From Diploscapter coronatus (taxonomy: Eukaryota > Nematoda > Chromadorea > Rhabditida > Rhabditidae): a DNA stretch of 64,000 nucleotides. Positions 1 to 12,202 of this stretch are shown here, piece by piece; position 1 is the first letter of the stretch; each line of letters starts with the position of its first letter. Position numbers and translations under genes: made by a program. The notes under the pieces were generated by a model, which did no database searches, was not told the origin of the DNA, and saw nothing but the letters and a program-made list of their open reading frames with translations. Location: NCBI GenBank assembly GCA_964036155.1, contig OZ038422.1, positions 19,925,201 to 19,989,200 of the forward strand, in the 5' to 3' direction.

Positions 1-1150
1 AATATTTAAATTAATTTTCGCTCATACAAGAAATATTTTCCTACGATAGAATAAAATTTTCCTCTCGAGGGCTTTCGGGAAATATTTCTTGATTATTCCC
101 ATCATTCGATTGTTAGTCCAGGCCAATTGTCCCAGATCTTTGAATTCGAGATATTGGCAGATCAACAATATAATTTCGACTGGTAAATTGGCTAACATCT
201 TTGTTAAGAGACCTAAACAATCACCAGTATTATTTCGAAATGGAAATAGTATAAGAGTATTGATTGAGTGAGAAGGTCTGCAATTAATTATTTAGAAGTG
301 AATGCAGCTCTATTTAAATGACATATCAAGTTGGGATTCCGTGTCAGAAATATACAAATTGAAGCTAAAAATAAGTGAGGAAAAAAAGGAAAAATGACTA
401 TGGAAGACGAGAATTGAGAACTGAATGAAGGATGACGAATTTGGCAAATGGATCTTTGGGTCACTTACTCGGTATTTTCTGTATCTTTTCATGAACTATT
501 TCTTTCTTTATTGACTATGCAGGTGATTTTGGGGATGTGTCGTGACTACTTTCAAGAAGCCTTTGGGTTAGAATTGTCTTCACATTTATGACCAGAATCT
601 GTCTAGCAAGTCCGAATGACGTAGAATTGAACGGGATCGAGATTGGAGAAAAGTTAAAATTTTGAACTTCATAAACTTATGTTATGATGATCAGATTTGA
701 AAGATCATTAAGCAGGCACGACAGAAGTAGATGAAATGATGATGTCGAGGTAACTCTACAGAGTGCTTAAGAACGCACAGACCTAGGAAAGACTTAAGTC
801 AAGATTACTCTACGATCTATCCGTCATAATATGTTCTCCACAATTTTGTATCACTAGCCTGAAATTTCAAAATTTAGAGAAAAATCCTATAATATGCATG
901 TCAATCGATAGAGCTTAAAAAATTAAGCAACTTTTGTGAAGACACTATATGATTATCTATTATGGTACGTGTGGTATAGAGGTTTGAATGATCAGACCCA
1001 CGAAAATAACAAAAATATTAAAAAATTCATAACTTTTCGAAAATCTTTTCGAATTTTAGCAGTTGAAGGGCAATGCTTCCTAGAGTACCATGCTACCACT
1101 TTACCATGATACCATATGGGGTTGGTTCGAATCCGACATACTTTTGCAGT
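1..1150. repeat. Long direct repeat, copy A (F-box exon plus upstream DNA)
   Basis: This stretch matches about 54362-55490 in the same orientation, with scattered substitutions and small indels. The match covers the first exon of an F-box gene and about 900 bp upstream of it. Easily compared landmarks are the block around 770-850 against 55090-55170 and the block around 1090-1120 against 55415-55445. Similarity fades by about 1150. The repeat indicates that two F-box/kelch-type genes in the same orientation flank a 54-kb segment. The left end lies beyond the window. Confidence 0.85.
45..198 (-). CDS. F-box protein, first exon only (gene runs off the left edge)
   Basis: Reading on the minus strand from the ATG at 198, the exon encodes an F-box: MLANLPVEIILLICQYLEFK, then DLGQLAWTNNRMM. 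The exon is 154 nt, the same length and phase as the first exon of the complete F-box/kelch gene at 53290-54546, with a GTAGG donor at the same place. F-box proteins are substrate adaptors of SCF ubiquitin ligases, binding Skp1 through this motif. The rest of the gene, probably kelch repeats by analogy, is outside the window, so it cannot be said whether this copy is intact. An acceptor-like TTTAG lies just upstream of the ATG. Confidence 0.75.
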
Positions 1151-2222
1151 TGTCCGACCACTCTTTATATTTTGTTCTGGTTACTCAAAGAATGTCTATT
1201 AATACAATTTGGTTTAGGTTTCGAATGTAGTAAAAAAATAGACGAATGATTTGACTGTTTGCATTGCATTATTCTTGAGAGAATCTGTCACCAGAAAAAT
1301 GTTCTACTGGATTTCTAAAATTAATAGATATAAAGTTAGATATTTTAATGGGTATTTTTCTATTAAATTCTTTATTCTCAATCCTAATTTTAAGGGTAAA
1401 TTTAAAATTATCTCCACAGTGATTTTCAAAACTATTGCTGATTAATTAATGCTGCTTTATAATCGACAAATAATGTAAATTTTAGTAGTTTTATAGAAGT
1501 AATCGAAATTCTAACAACCAGTCGAAGATTGATACTAGAACGACGAGCGAACGAGAAAGTTCTAGCACTGAGAGCAGAGCACCCACGAAGCATCCTCTAA
1601 GTATCTGCGAGCCACCTGTGAACCACCTACGAGGCACCCGCAAATGGCACACGTCACTCTGGGGTGCTTCGCGGGTGCTCTGCTCTCAGTGAAAGACAGC
1701 TGCTTATTCTCTCTGCGTACAGTTAAGGTAATGCAGACCGTTCTCCAAGGATAAGGTTTGTAGAGCTGTGCTTATTTCATCCCTCTCATTCGCAGTTTCT
1801 CTCATTTTCTTCTCTTCCCACTTTGCAAATTCATTCGAGTCATTTTCCATTTTTTCCTGCGGTCGATTCTTTTTCTCATTTTTCGGATTTTTTTTTGCTA
1901 TTTATTTTCTACCTTTCCTTCTGACAAAATCCTTGTTTCTGATTGTGAACGTTTACAATGACAGCGGAACCATCGTCGTATTCATATTGTGCAGAAGAGT
2001 CCCAAAATAGTCTGAAAAATATTTTTTTTATTTTGAACTTATTTTTGAGGTTTGGGATTTTTTATTATACTTCCTGAGTTTGCTCGGAACATCCGAATCT
2101 GGTGCTCATCCAATTGATTGGTTCTGAATTGAAGTAGAAGTATTATTGCCCGTTTCTGTAAATTTTTATAGAATAATTGAACAATTGGAGTGTTTTGAAC
2201 TTGGAAATTTCAGAATTCTGGA
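1151..2222. other. Intergenic, no gene seen
   Basis: Apart from the foldback element at 1566-1691 there is only AT-rich DNA and, at about 1770-1930, a T/C-rich stretch. The TTTCAG just upstream of the LOTUS gene ATG at 2223 may be a trans-splice acceptor or the 3' end of a leader intron. Confidence 0.5.
1566..1691. repeat. 126-bp foldback element with 27-bp inverted arms
   Basis: The arms at 1566-1592 and 1665-1691 are inverted copies with a single mismatch; each starts (outermost) with CACTGAGAGCAGAGCACCC. They enclose about 72 bp that is GC-richer than its surroundings and contains repeated GAGCCACC / GAACCACC / GAGGCACC-like words. It could be a short non-autonomous transposon, a foldback repeat unit or a hairpin RNA gene. 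No clear target-site duplication was seen. Confidence 0.7.
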
Positions 2223-5200
2223 ATGTCCCCCGACGACCCGGGTCTGTCGCGACTGCGAGTGGAAGTGTTTGCAGTGCTGCTGCCCTACAACGAGCCCATC
2301 TCTGCCTACAAGTTCAGGAAGGAATTCGAGTCTGTCCCTCATTCATTAAAGTAATCCGTTCACTCATTCAGAGATGCAATGGGCAGCGAATGCGACTTCA
2401 AGAAGTTCGGCTTCGCGTCGATGGATCGCTTCCTGCAGGCGCATCCCAAAGTGCAGGCAGTGTCTGGTGCTGACGGCCAGATGCTCTACAAGGCCAAGTA
2501 AGTTTCATTCAGTCAAAACAGTCGGAATCGCATCAATTTAACCATTTCGTCGAAATATCATTATTTCGGTAAAGTGTAAAGAAGCATTTTGTTGTCAAGT
2601 GATAGGCAGAAATGAAGTAATGCTATTAACATGAGCACGATATAACTCACGACTGTTCTAAATTTTATTCGAAAGAAAAATCTCTGAATCAATACTTTAG
2701 AATGGACGAATCGACGGCCCAGCTCCAGAAGTTTGTGCAGAAGCAGAAGAAAAAGAAGAAAGGAAAAGGAGGGAAGAAGAGCGGTCGAGGCCGTGGGGGA
2801 TATGCGTGGCAATGGCAGACGAGCAGACAGATCAATATTCAGACAATTCCTTCTGCAAGGGACAGTCGATACACCACCAGCTACAGACAGCAGCAGCACA
2901 ACAGGGCTCGTCTTCCTTCCTAACTGCATCAGAATAAATCGTTGTCTTTCAGTCAACCACCCTGCCTGTCACGAGCCAGTCATTCAGAAGAGGCTCCTTC
3001 CTGCATCCTCCTCAGCCAGCCTCCTTCGCCGTCACCCGTCGTCCTTTCTTCGCGCGTCTCAACCCCACTTCCCCCTCTCCCTCTGCAGGCCCTTCATACG
3101 GAGTGCCTGCAGCCCAGTTCTCGGCCTCTCGACCTCGGTCCTCGTCTCACTTCTCGACTCCTTCCGTTGATCGTCGTCCAGTCACTCAGTCTCAGGCACA
3201 GCAACCCGTTGCAGCCACGCCCGTCCAGTTCGATGTAAGTCTCTATTTTTATTTTTGATGTCGTACACTCACTCGTCATATCTTAATTTCTAGGATAAGT
3301 TAGGATTAGATTGAAAGTACTGTATCTGTATCAGAGCTGTTCGGAGTTTTGATATTGGATAAAAATCGGGGTCGGAATTCCGAACAATGTTGTACTGTTT
3401 CAAGTCATTTCAGTTTTGAACATAGCTAACCCTTATTAGAATCGATAGATGAATGAATGAATAATGCAGGAAACATTTCCCCTTTCCATATTTTGATCGT
3501 TTTCAGCTGAACATGAGTCGTCACCGCATTCTACAGACGATGCTGCGTTGCAGCGGCTCAGCGACAATAGCCCGTTTCCTGTCTGCCTACAAACAGCTCT
3601 ACAGTCGACCCTTTGATGGAGACGAGTGCATTCGACTCTTCGGCACGAGAAAACTTCGCAAGATCATTCACGATCACTTCAGCGATGAGGTCTGCAATTT
3701 TATTCAGATTTTCAAATCCACCGTCATTTCAGATTCTGGTGACGAAAATGGACGACGAAATACTGCTCGTGTCGAAGAAAGTCGCTAGCCAGGCAACAGG
3801 TAATTGGGGTGATTAGGAAGAGGACGAAAATTTCACTGAATGGTGGCACTTGTATATTTGACACAAAGATAAAGTGCAGTCTTTCGAACTTCCTCCTTAC
3901 CCTATCCTAGAATATTGCGTTCGATCATTTTACCACTCATTTATTCCGTCATTTTCAAATGTTGAATGTTTGACAGAGTGGTTTTAGAATGGGCAGTGGC
4001 GAACTCGAGAAACGGCCACACAGTGTACGAGCCCAGCAAAGTGCACTGCAAACTACCCAACCTGCAAGTCGCTTGTGACAACATCGTCCAGATGCTCATC
4101 GACTCATTTCCCAGACATATTCCGGTTTGCATTCCAATTTGATATCACAAACGGCTTTTTAAAAAAAGCACCTTGAAAGCTATGAATGAGATAGTTAGAA
4201 GGATAGTATAATATTTGTTCAAAAATGGTGAGCTCAACGTTCTAGACGTTTTGGGCCAAGATTACTATCTCCCATTCCTATTTTTTTTACAAACGATACA
4301 AGTTTTGAGAATTGCGTCTTTACAAAATGAGTATCAGCGTTTCTTAGTGACTTTACAAGAAAACTTATTAACAAATTGCAGATCTCCGAACTGAGCCAGG
4401 CCTACGAAAATGCCTATGGAATTCTACTCGATCCGACTGCCGTGTTCGGCAAGTCCTGGGCTCTGCTCGTTTCTGGCCTCTTCAAGGCTAAACTCGCCCT
4501 TTCTCTTGATAAGGTTGAATTCGATCAGAAAGAGGGAGTATTAGTGGATTCTGTTCAGGAAAATGTTGGGCTGCAGGAAAAACTCGTTCAGGAACTGCAG
4601 CTGGAGAAGAAGCTCAGGAGCAAACAAAAGCAAATGGTCAGTAGAAATAGAGGAATTTGTATATCTGATTTTTGTTCGAAGAGATTATTGCAAGATTGAG
4701 AAAATCTTGTATTGAGCGATTTCCTATGCGATAACGCGGCAAAATTTCGGTTCCTATAAAATACAAGAGTTACTTGTCTACATTAGATGTTTTCTCGTTT
4801 CTGATTGTTCCAATCCTGATTCCATATCGTCTCTGCTTCAATCTCTTTTTGAAAAGATTTAATTATTGTTAATGATTATTGTTCAGACAGAGACGAGAAA
4901 ATCGCTGTCTGCGATTGGAAGAGTGGAGCTGGATTTGAGTGAGGAAGATGAGGATGAAGGGGAGAGTGACGATGAAGAGGATCAGTCGGAAGACGACAAA
5001 GATGAAGAGGAACGACGGGGAGGGATGAAAGGGGATGCAAATGCACTCGACAACCGACGCAAACTCACTCCCCGAAAAGAGTCCAACAACAAATTCGGTA
5101 ATAGAGAAGATACGAGATTTTAGAAAGAGAAGTCGTTTTTCCTGAACTATTTTTTGAAATAAGAAGAGCATCAAGGTTGAAAAGTTCAGATTGCTGCATG

Positions 5201-6540
5201 AGTTCGGCATTTAGAATTTCGTTATCTTTATCCAATGTGATGAGTTAAAAAATGTTTCTATTACAAATTCTAATAAGACTGATCATTATTGCTTGCGAAG
5301 TTCGATTGTTTCAGACGAATCGAGCTCGTTCTCCACTGATCAGGAATCGCGTCTTTCGTCGATCCATCCGCTCTTTCCGACATCGTCTCTCCACTCCCCT
5401 CCCAGCCATCCCTGTCAGTCTGCTATCCCTTTCCCTCCCACATTCCCTGCAGCCATTCTCACTTCCAAATTCAACTTGACTCCTTCTACACAGTCCATTA
5501 TGGTTTGTTCTTCTCTTTTGATGTTTTTTTGAAGGTGATTGCTACAGAACGTCATCATATTTTGAGTTTTAATCACAATTTTTCTAGTAAAAACTCCATT
5601 TTCAGCTGCCCTCGCCCACCGATCGCCTGCGAGCCGCCTTCTCTGGTTCGTCCAAATTCGGAGTTGGCACACTGAATGCAGAGGCTGTGAATGAAGATAC
5701 GAAGACGCAACAGGACAAGCAAGGGGAGCAGTCTGAACGAGCCATGGGTGAGTTGGCGATCAGATTCGCGTCAAAATAATGATTTTTGTATATTTGAAAA
5801 TGTTCAAAAATCTGTAAAGTACTCAAAAAACCTATTCTTTACGGACTTGTTATTGCCTATGCACCTGATCAGGGCGAATGTTTCAAGTGACTATTTGATA
5901 ACTACCCTTTCTGATTCTCTTTTCGTGAAAAACAACATTATCAAAATCCACTATAGCATTGTGAGCAATGATTTAGTTTCAGGAGTGAACGCAATTAGAG
6001 CCCTGCTGAACCGGAGCTTTCAGAGTCAGAATCGGTCTTCAGCCCGTCGCAACCCCTCCTCGATCACGGGCATCCCTTCCATCACTGCTCAACTCTTCTC
6101 CACTTCTCACTCCTCTTCTGTCGCGCAGTCCCTGCCTCGAGCCACTGCAACAGTCACAGGAATTCCGAACATGAGCAATTCGTTCACTGCATTCAGGTTG
6201 ATACTCTTTGTTATCTCAACTATTGCTTACCTTGGATTTTATCGAACTTTTTGATCATTTGGATCATATGAGCATTCTTTTCATTATCGCATAAAAACAA
6301 TAAAAACTTTCATCAGAAATAAAAGATGAAAAATTAATATTTTTGAAAGTTTTTGATTTTCTTCATCCAATGTGCATCTTCACAATAGATCTTTGAATTT
6401 GAATTTTCAGAGAAAAAAGACTTATTCAGCAACAACGTTGCAGATCGAAGACTCGATTGGAAATGAGCTCCTTGTCCTCCTCTGCGTCCTCGATCAACCC
6501 GGTCGATGCGCCCATTCCTTCTGACGATGAGGAGTGGTGA
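2223..6540 (+). CDS. LOTUS (OST-HTH) domain protein with three LOTUS domains and an acidic tail
   Basis: Thirteen exons can be joined in frame: 2223-2329, 2372-2497, 2701-2909, 3089-3234, 3507-3689, 3733-3799, 3988-4124, 4382-4636, 4887-5097, 5315-5502, 5606-5747, 5983-6196, 6411-6540, giving 704 residues. LOTUS 1 is about residues 8-78 (KKFGFASMDRFLQAHPKV). A lysine-rich then GRGRGG stretch follows at about 90-110. LOTUS 2 is about 199-275 (RILQTMLRCSG ... LFGTRKLRKIIHDHF). LOTUS 3 is about 302-368 (NIVQMLIDSFPRHIPISELS). Then come a short coiled-coil-like segment, a Glu/Asp-rich tract (about 428-455) and a Ser/Pro-rich tail ending DDEEW. LOTUS domains occur in germ-granule and RNA-regulatory proteins (Oskar, TDRD5/7, MARF1, nematode MIP proteins) and can bind Vasa-type helicases or RNA; a similar role is inferred. 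No Tudor domain was seen. The junction between exons 3 and 4 is the weakest: the donor at 2910 and acceptor at 3088 were picked because they keep the frame. AATAAA occurs at 6902. Confidence 0.85.
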
Positions 6541-9500
6541 ATGAGCTAAATGACTGATTAGCTCGGGAAAGGAATCCAAACATTTAGCCACCCTGCTTCC
6601 AGGTATTTCATTCAACCAACCCATACAGGTATTTTCGTCGTTTTACTCAAAATATCGTATTTTAATGATTCACAAATCATGTGTAGAAATCAATATTCAA
6701 GTTGTTCTTTAAAGTCGAATGCGTAAAATAATTTAAAATATCTACTTCTCTTTTCCGTTTTTTCATATCTTTCTTTCGAGCATTTTCTGCAACGATAGTT
6801 GAAATTCTCTTCCAGCAGTTTAAAGCGATCTGTAATCATTTTAAGTTTTTAAAGAGCTCATTGTGATTCCCTTTATTTAATCGCGCTATTGAAATTTGGA
6901 TAATAAATTTATTTTAATAAATTTGCGAAGAACATGAGACGATGGCTTGAGTTAACTTTCCATTCATTTATTCTCTAGACCACTTGTTCCATAATTCATC
7001 CAAATAATATCTGTGCTTCTTTGACTTCTCTTGCATTATGATTAATATAATTTTGGAAATGAGAGTTTGGAATTCTGTTTAAAAAGCTGATAGAGAAGAA
7101 AGACGAGCTGTGAATTTCCAGGAAATCGGTGAGACTTTCCCTTCGCCTAGCTGTATTTGTTGTGCTGTGTGATTGTACGTTTGTGGTATAGAAGTCGTTT
7201 CATTCACCGGTTTGTATTTCTTCTCCTTTCCTTCCATTCACTATCCTTGCTTCTTTCTTCGTTTCTTTGTGCTCGTCCCTAGGCAATTTCCATCCAACTT
7301 TATGAATAAAATAAATGCGAGTGTCGTTTCTCGAAGCGCTCTTTTCATCTCCAAACTCTTCTGCTTTTCTTCCTCTTCGTCTTCTAAGCTCCTTACGTTG
7401 AGTTTTTGAATTTTGCTTTGTAAGACCTGCACAACCCGCTAACAATGAACAATAATGGCTGAATTTCTTATAAATATCAAAAATGAGTAAACGAAAGGAA
7501 CAAATCGAATTTATACTATCTTAGCATATTTTTTATGAAAAATTTCATTTGATTTATATTTGTGTTAGATTTTTTCCTACCTGATCACGAATAACATTGA
7601 ATATAGAAGCAATTTATATATGAAAGAAAGGATTTTCAAGAATAGCTGAAAATCATTTGCAAGCATGGCTACTTTGACCTGAGTTTACCACAAAATTATT
7701 GGAATGTATTTTACCTTTCATGGCTATTTGTAAGAAACAATCAACAAAATTCCGAAAAGCGAAAATCTCCTTCTACTCTTCTCTGATAAGCATTTGGAAT
7801 GCCAAATTATTATTATCCATTTCTGATACTTTCTTTAGGAAATTTTCTAAACTATTTTCCAAAAAAAACCTTGAATTTTGACTTAACGCTGATTTTTATT
7901 TATGAAGAAAGATTCTACAGAATTGCATAGAACAGATAATTTCATCATAACGAAATGCGTCGTGAAAGTGAATGCAGACGCGAATAATTTCCTCAGAGTT
8001 CGGTTCGAAACAAACGACAATTGAATTCGAGAAAAAATAAATTACGACATGCTATTTTACACCTGCGCTACTTGAATGAAGTCAAGTTAGAGAGTGGAGA
8101 GAAGCATCGAAGGAAAACATTTATAAATGTCTTCTTATAGCTATAGTTTTGCCGATGCCTTCACTATATTACCTATATCTTCGTATGATTATTTATAAAT
8201 TTGACCTAATTTTATAATTGACTAGTCCCCCTACATCTAGTCTCGTAGCTCATTTTTCTATTTATTTGATTGATTGGAAAGAGCGTCGATATTCAAAAAT
8301 TACGCTATTCGTCTCGTTTCCCTTTTACGCGATTCACTATTTCGTCCAAAATTCGATTCCTAATTGCGGAACGAATATCGATTTTCTCTCCAATCAACGG
8401 TACATTTTTATCCGATAATTTATCCCAAACTGGAATTCAAGTCTGCTAGTTTGTATCGTCTCTGGAATCTCTTCTCTTCTTCTCGTTCCATCCTTCCTCT
8501 TGTTTCCTTATCCTCCACCCCCGTTATCCGTTCCGTTCTCTCAATTCCTCTCCCTTTCCAGCAGCAGCTCCAATCTTGTTAGGGTTTTCGCCATCGATCC
8601 TTGTCCCTTCTCTTGTCCTTGTTCTTGCTTCAGCTTCATTCTTGCACCACCCACAATCTCGTTTTATAATTTGAAGAAGCCAACTAAACTTTTCATGAAG
8701 CTATTCTTATACGATCATTGTGTTTCATTACTTCTAAATGTTGACTGCTTATTTGGAATATGGATCTAAATCCGTGATAAGTTACAAAATGCAAGTTCGA
8801 TCGAAATGTTTATCTTCTTTAACTCCAATTCGTAGTGAATTTTCACCTGTTTTTCGTGCATTCTACTCTTTATTGTCCCCGAAATTAACCTTGCCTCTTT
8901 CTCTGGGGACTCTAGCGTCTGTGCGAAGCCTTCAAATTGACTCCGCGTATCGCATCGCATCGCGCTCGCACCGTCACTTTTGCTCATAGGCAGACAAGGC
9001 TAATTTCGGGGATAATGAAGAGTAAAGAGTGAGAGATATTTGAAACAGATGTGCGCGAGTCTCAATTTATATTTTCTGAAGTCGGGGTCAATTTTTTTCC
9101 TTTAAATCCCAAGAGCAAAATTTAGTCTTCCCCGTTTCCGATTTTTAACGATTTACTCGTTCAATTCCGTCCCTGTTCTAAATCCAAAAAAGTCAGCCTA
9201 TCCCATCACAGAAATTGGGTCCTATTCCACCCTTCCCGTCCTGTAAAGTATCCTCCGTTCAAATTTTTAATCTATTAGAATCTTTTCTCTATGCAGAAAT
9301 GTGAAAAGTTGAACCCGTCCTCTTCCGACCTTATTCCACACTTTGGAATCCATAACCGTCTTTGTTCCGGTATTTAAAATATCAGCTCGTATCCGTTCAA
9401 GAAAAATCAAATCTTGCAAATACCTGACCCGAAGTCGAAATTTTTGCCCACCTCGAAAAAATAACATTTTAGATTAAAATGACCATATTGTGCCAAAATG

Positions 9501-11843
9501 GATGACAAAATAAACTTTACAAGCGAAAGCTATGATTTTTCACCAGATTGAATTTCTTTAGTAAAAGAATTCATTGAAAAATGCTAAACCTTCCAAATTT
9601 TACCCATTTACTTAAAGTCGAAGTTCGAATACCACTGGTTTGAGACTTTCGAGACTTATTCCCCTAAACATTATAATATGACATTGATGATAAGTTTTTG
9701 TTGAATTAAGTAGTGTGTGTGTGTGTTATTAATAAATGCATATGTGGATGTGGAAACGAGCAAAATGAGGATATGCGAAATGTGCTCGAGGCCGGGAAGA
9801 TGAGAGATAATGAGGCTCGGCCCTGCCCTTCCTTGCTGCTTGCCTCGAATCAGCCTGGGACTGCATATTAACTATTACCCAAAAAAAGCATCAAGGGCGT
9901 CATCAATTAACTGCCTAGAACGTTGCCTTCCTCGCAACACACTCTCCAATGAGCAATTACCAGTCAGTTAAAGTTTCTTTTGATTCACTTTTAAAATCAG
10001 TAGACTATATGGTTTGCCTTGATATTTTCACGAAATGTTTACGTTATGGTTATCGAGAGATCTCATTTCTTTTGATCAAATTTTCCATTGTTTGCCATGT
10101 AAAATAGGTCGACTTGAGATGGAAAGATGAGAGAATCAGCGAGATCGACGAGTTTGAAGGACAGATAACAAAGAGCTAGGGTGAGCTATGAAACCGCTGT
10201 AGACAATGCAAACACTTTGACATAAGCCCAGTCACCAACGTGCCTCTGTAATCATCATACCACATGTTGATCAATGGAAAATAGATAAGAAAGGGATCAC
10301 TCATTCAATGGCTCTTTCGGATTTCTTGAGTAAGTTAATCGGAGTTTGGAATCTTGATTTTACGAAGCCAGAGTCAAATTTTTTAAATTAAGAATTATAA
10401 CATATCTTTTCGTTCTTTTTGATACACGGACTAGACAGACTTCTATGAGATAGATATTTGCAAAATCATGCAACGAGTTTGATCGCTCCTCACTTTATTG
10501 ACATACAACATCTGTACATGATATCCTCTCTGAATCAAAACTATGACTTTCCATTTTTCTTCGATCAAAATTTAGATACCGTATTTATTCTAATAGAGGG
10601 CACTCGAATAGTAGATCAGGCCCAAAATTCCAAAATCACTTATCACTTAACTCGGATCACCTCAAGAATTGATTATAATGGTCTTTAGAGCGTATTGATT
10701 GAATTTCGGCTATAAGTGATTACGATTATTAGGTGAGGCAGAGGTGCACGAAGTTTTGATTTGAAAATTTTCGAAGTCGAAATTGCTGAAAAACTCTCGA
10801 AGTCAAAGCAAAAGTTCGGATACCCCTGAAATAGGAACATATAATTGGTTAAAAATGCTGATTTAAAAAAAATGCTTTTCAACTAAAAATGCAGCACATG
10901 ATCATCTTACCACTATAATATCATTCATTCAGTAATCATAGTATCACGTTCTCTTTATGCAGTCTAGGTGGGAATCAAATAATCTATGCATTTTAATTAT
11001 CTCATCATCGAATTCGAAAATCCTTCTGATTGTTTTAGCTTTTAGAATTTTCTTCTATTTGTAGTGTGAATCCTTGGATGGCTCTGCCAGCTAGCTCCAT
11101 TCGTATCCTCCATCTCTCAGCTCGGGGCTAACTTCCAGGGCCCATGGCCCAGGGCCGAGGGCATTATTGACAATTTCTTCTTTATTTTTTGCAAAGAAGA
11201 TGGCTGCTGAGAGAGTATGGAGGAGTGAGAGGGCGATGAGACAGAGCTTGAGCACGGAGGAAAGTTTGAGACGAACTGAGGAGTACGTGAGAAATGGAGG
11301 ATCTGAGAAAGAAGGGAAGAAGGGGGGAGCTGCAGAGACTGAAAATGAAGCAGAAACAGCGAAGGCCCGGAAGCCGCCAACTTTCTTCCCTTCTCTTCTT
11401 CTTTTCTTTCTCTATCCTTTTTCATTTTTTCGTGAGTCTTTCAGTGTGTTTGTGCCCAATTTTTCTTCAATAGATCTCCCTTGCCTTGCCTTGCCTTCCT
11501 TTTCTTTTTCCCCTCCTTTTATGGGTTCACGCAATGCTCCAAAGTTTGGTAGACTTTCCTAAGATTGAAATCTCATTTCTAATCGCTAGAAAGGTAAATT
11601 GTCGAATTTGTCAGCTCAATTCCTTGATTGTTAGTATAGCTGTAGCATATTCCTTATCATTTCAACCTTTTCTGCCTTTAAAGCTGGAATTTTCTAAAAG
11701 ATCAAAATATTACACATAAGATAAGCATAATTAACTAACGCATAGCAGTAATTTGCATATCAATAAAAGTCGACTTTATGTTATTTCCGATTCAGATTAT
11801 GATTTTATCCTATAATTCAAGCCTTTTCTAATTTGCTTTCTAC
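6541..11843. other. Gene-poor DNA, no coding region recognised
   Basis: About 5.3 kb with no exon that looks protein-like. It alternates AT-rich DNA with pyrimidine-rich blocks on the plus strand (about 7200-7400, 8440-8640, 11380-11530) and a purine-rich block at about 11200-11370. Open frames in these blocks are Ser/Leu/Pro/Phe or Glu/Arg/Lys low-complexity products of the base composition. The first few hundred bases hold the 3' UTR of the LOTUS gene, with AATAAA at about 6902 and 6916. A degenerate repeat with GAAGTTTT / CGAAGTC words lies at 10744-10836. Confidence 0.5.
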
Positions 11844-12202
11844 GGGCAACTTGGAAAAGTAGTTGCATTATTTTTAAGGGAGGATTCATTTTGGAGTTTT
11901 TAAAATATGCCGAAGAGATAGATTGGAGAAGGTAAGGGTAGGGTGTGGTAGAGCAAATTAGATATCAAAATGTGCATCCCGATGAGCTTATCATTTTGAT
12001 ACTAAATTTACCCCCTACTTGATCCTAACCTCTTACCCTCTTCATGTCCATCTCTAAATGTTTATTACCCCTCCAGCATATTCACAAATTACAGATTTTA
12101 TATACCCGCATCTCTCTGGCATATTTAACCCTTCGGCATGTTTTAAAAGCCCAAAAATTAAATCTTACCTTAAAATAGTGCAACTACTTTTCCAGATTGC
12201 CC
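11844..12202. mobile_element. Palindromic MITE with 7-bp target duplication
   Basis: The ends are inverted: GGGCAACTTGGAAAAGTAGT at 11844 and its inverted counterpart ending TTGCCC at 12202, similar over about 40 bp. The inverted similarity continues inward (for example ATGCCGAAG on one side and its complement on the other, and ATCAAAAT near the centre), so the whole element can fold on itself. It is flanked by the direct repeat TTTCTAC at 11837-11843 and 12203-12209, which looks like a target-site duplication. No transposase is present. The superfamily was not assigned; a 7-8-bp duplication would suit hAT-like elements. Confidence 0.8.

Noticed and set aside
1105..1150. GGTTCGAATCC, an exact tRNA B-box with a pairable T-arm
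   Set aside because: No acceptor stem, D-arm or anticodon arm could be paired upstream, and the match is lost in the repeat copy at about 55450; at most a chance match or an ancient tRNA-derived repeat.
2561..2956. 131-codon minus-strand frame
   Set aside because: Lies antisense to exon 3 of the LOTUS gene and its flanking introns and has no motif; a shadow.
2952..3088. Coding use of the Ser/Pro-rich stretch before 3089 in the LOTUS gene
   Set aside because: It is open in a frame continuous with exon 4, but no donor in exon 3 joins to it in phase; the acceptor at 3088 with a better pyrimidine tract keeps phase. It remains possible if exon 3 is misjudged.
11167..11562. 131-codon frame across a purine-rich then pyrimidine-rich block
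   Set aside because: Low-complexity product of strand composition; no domain and no coding-like GC contrast.
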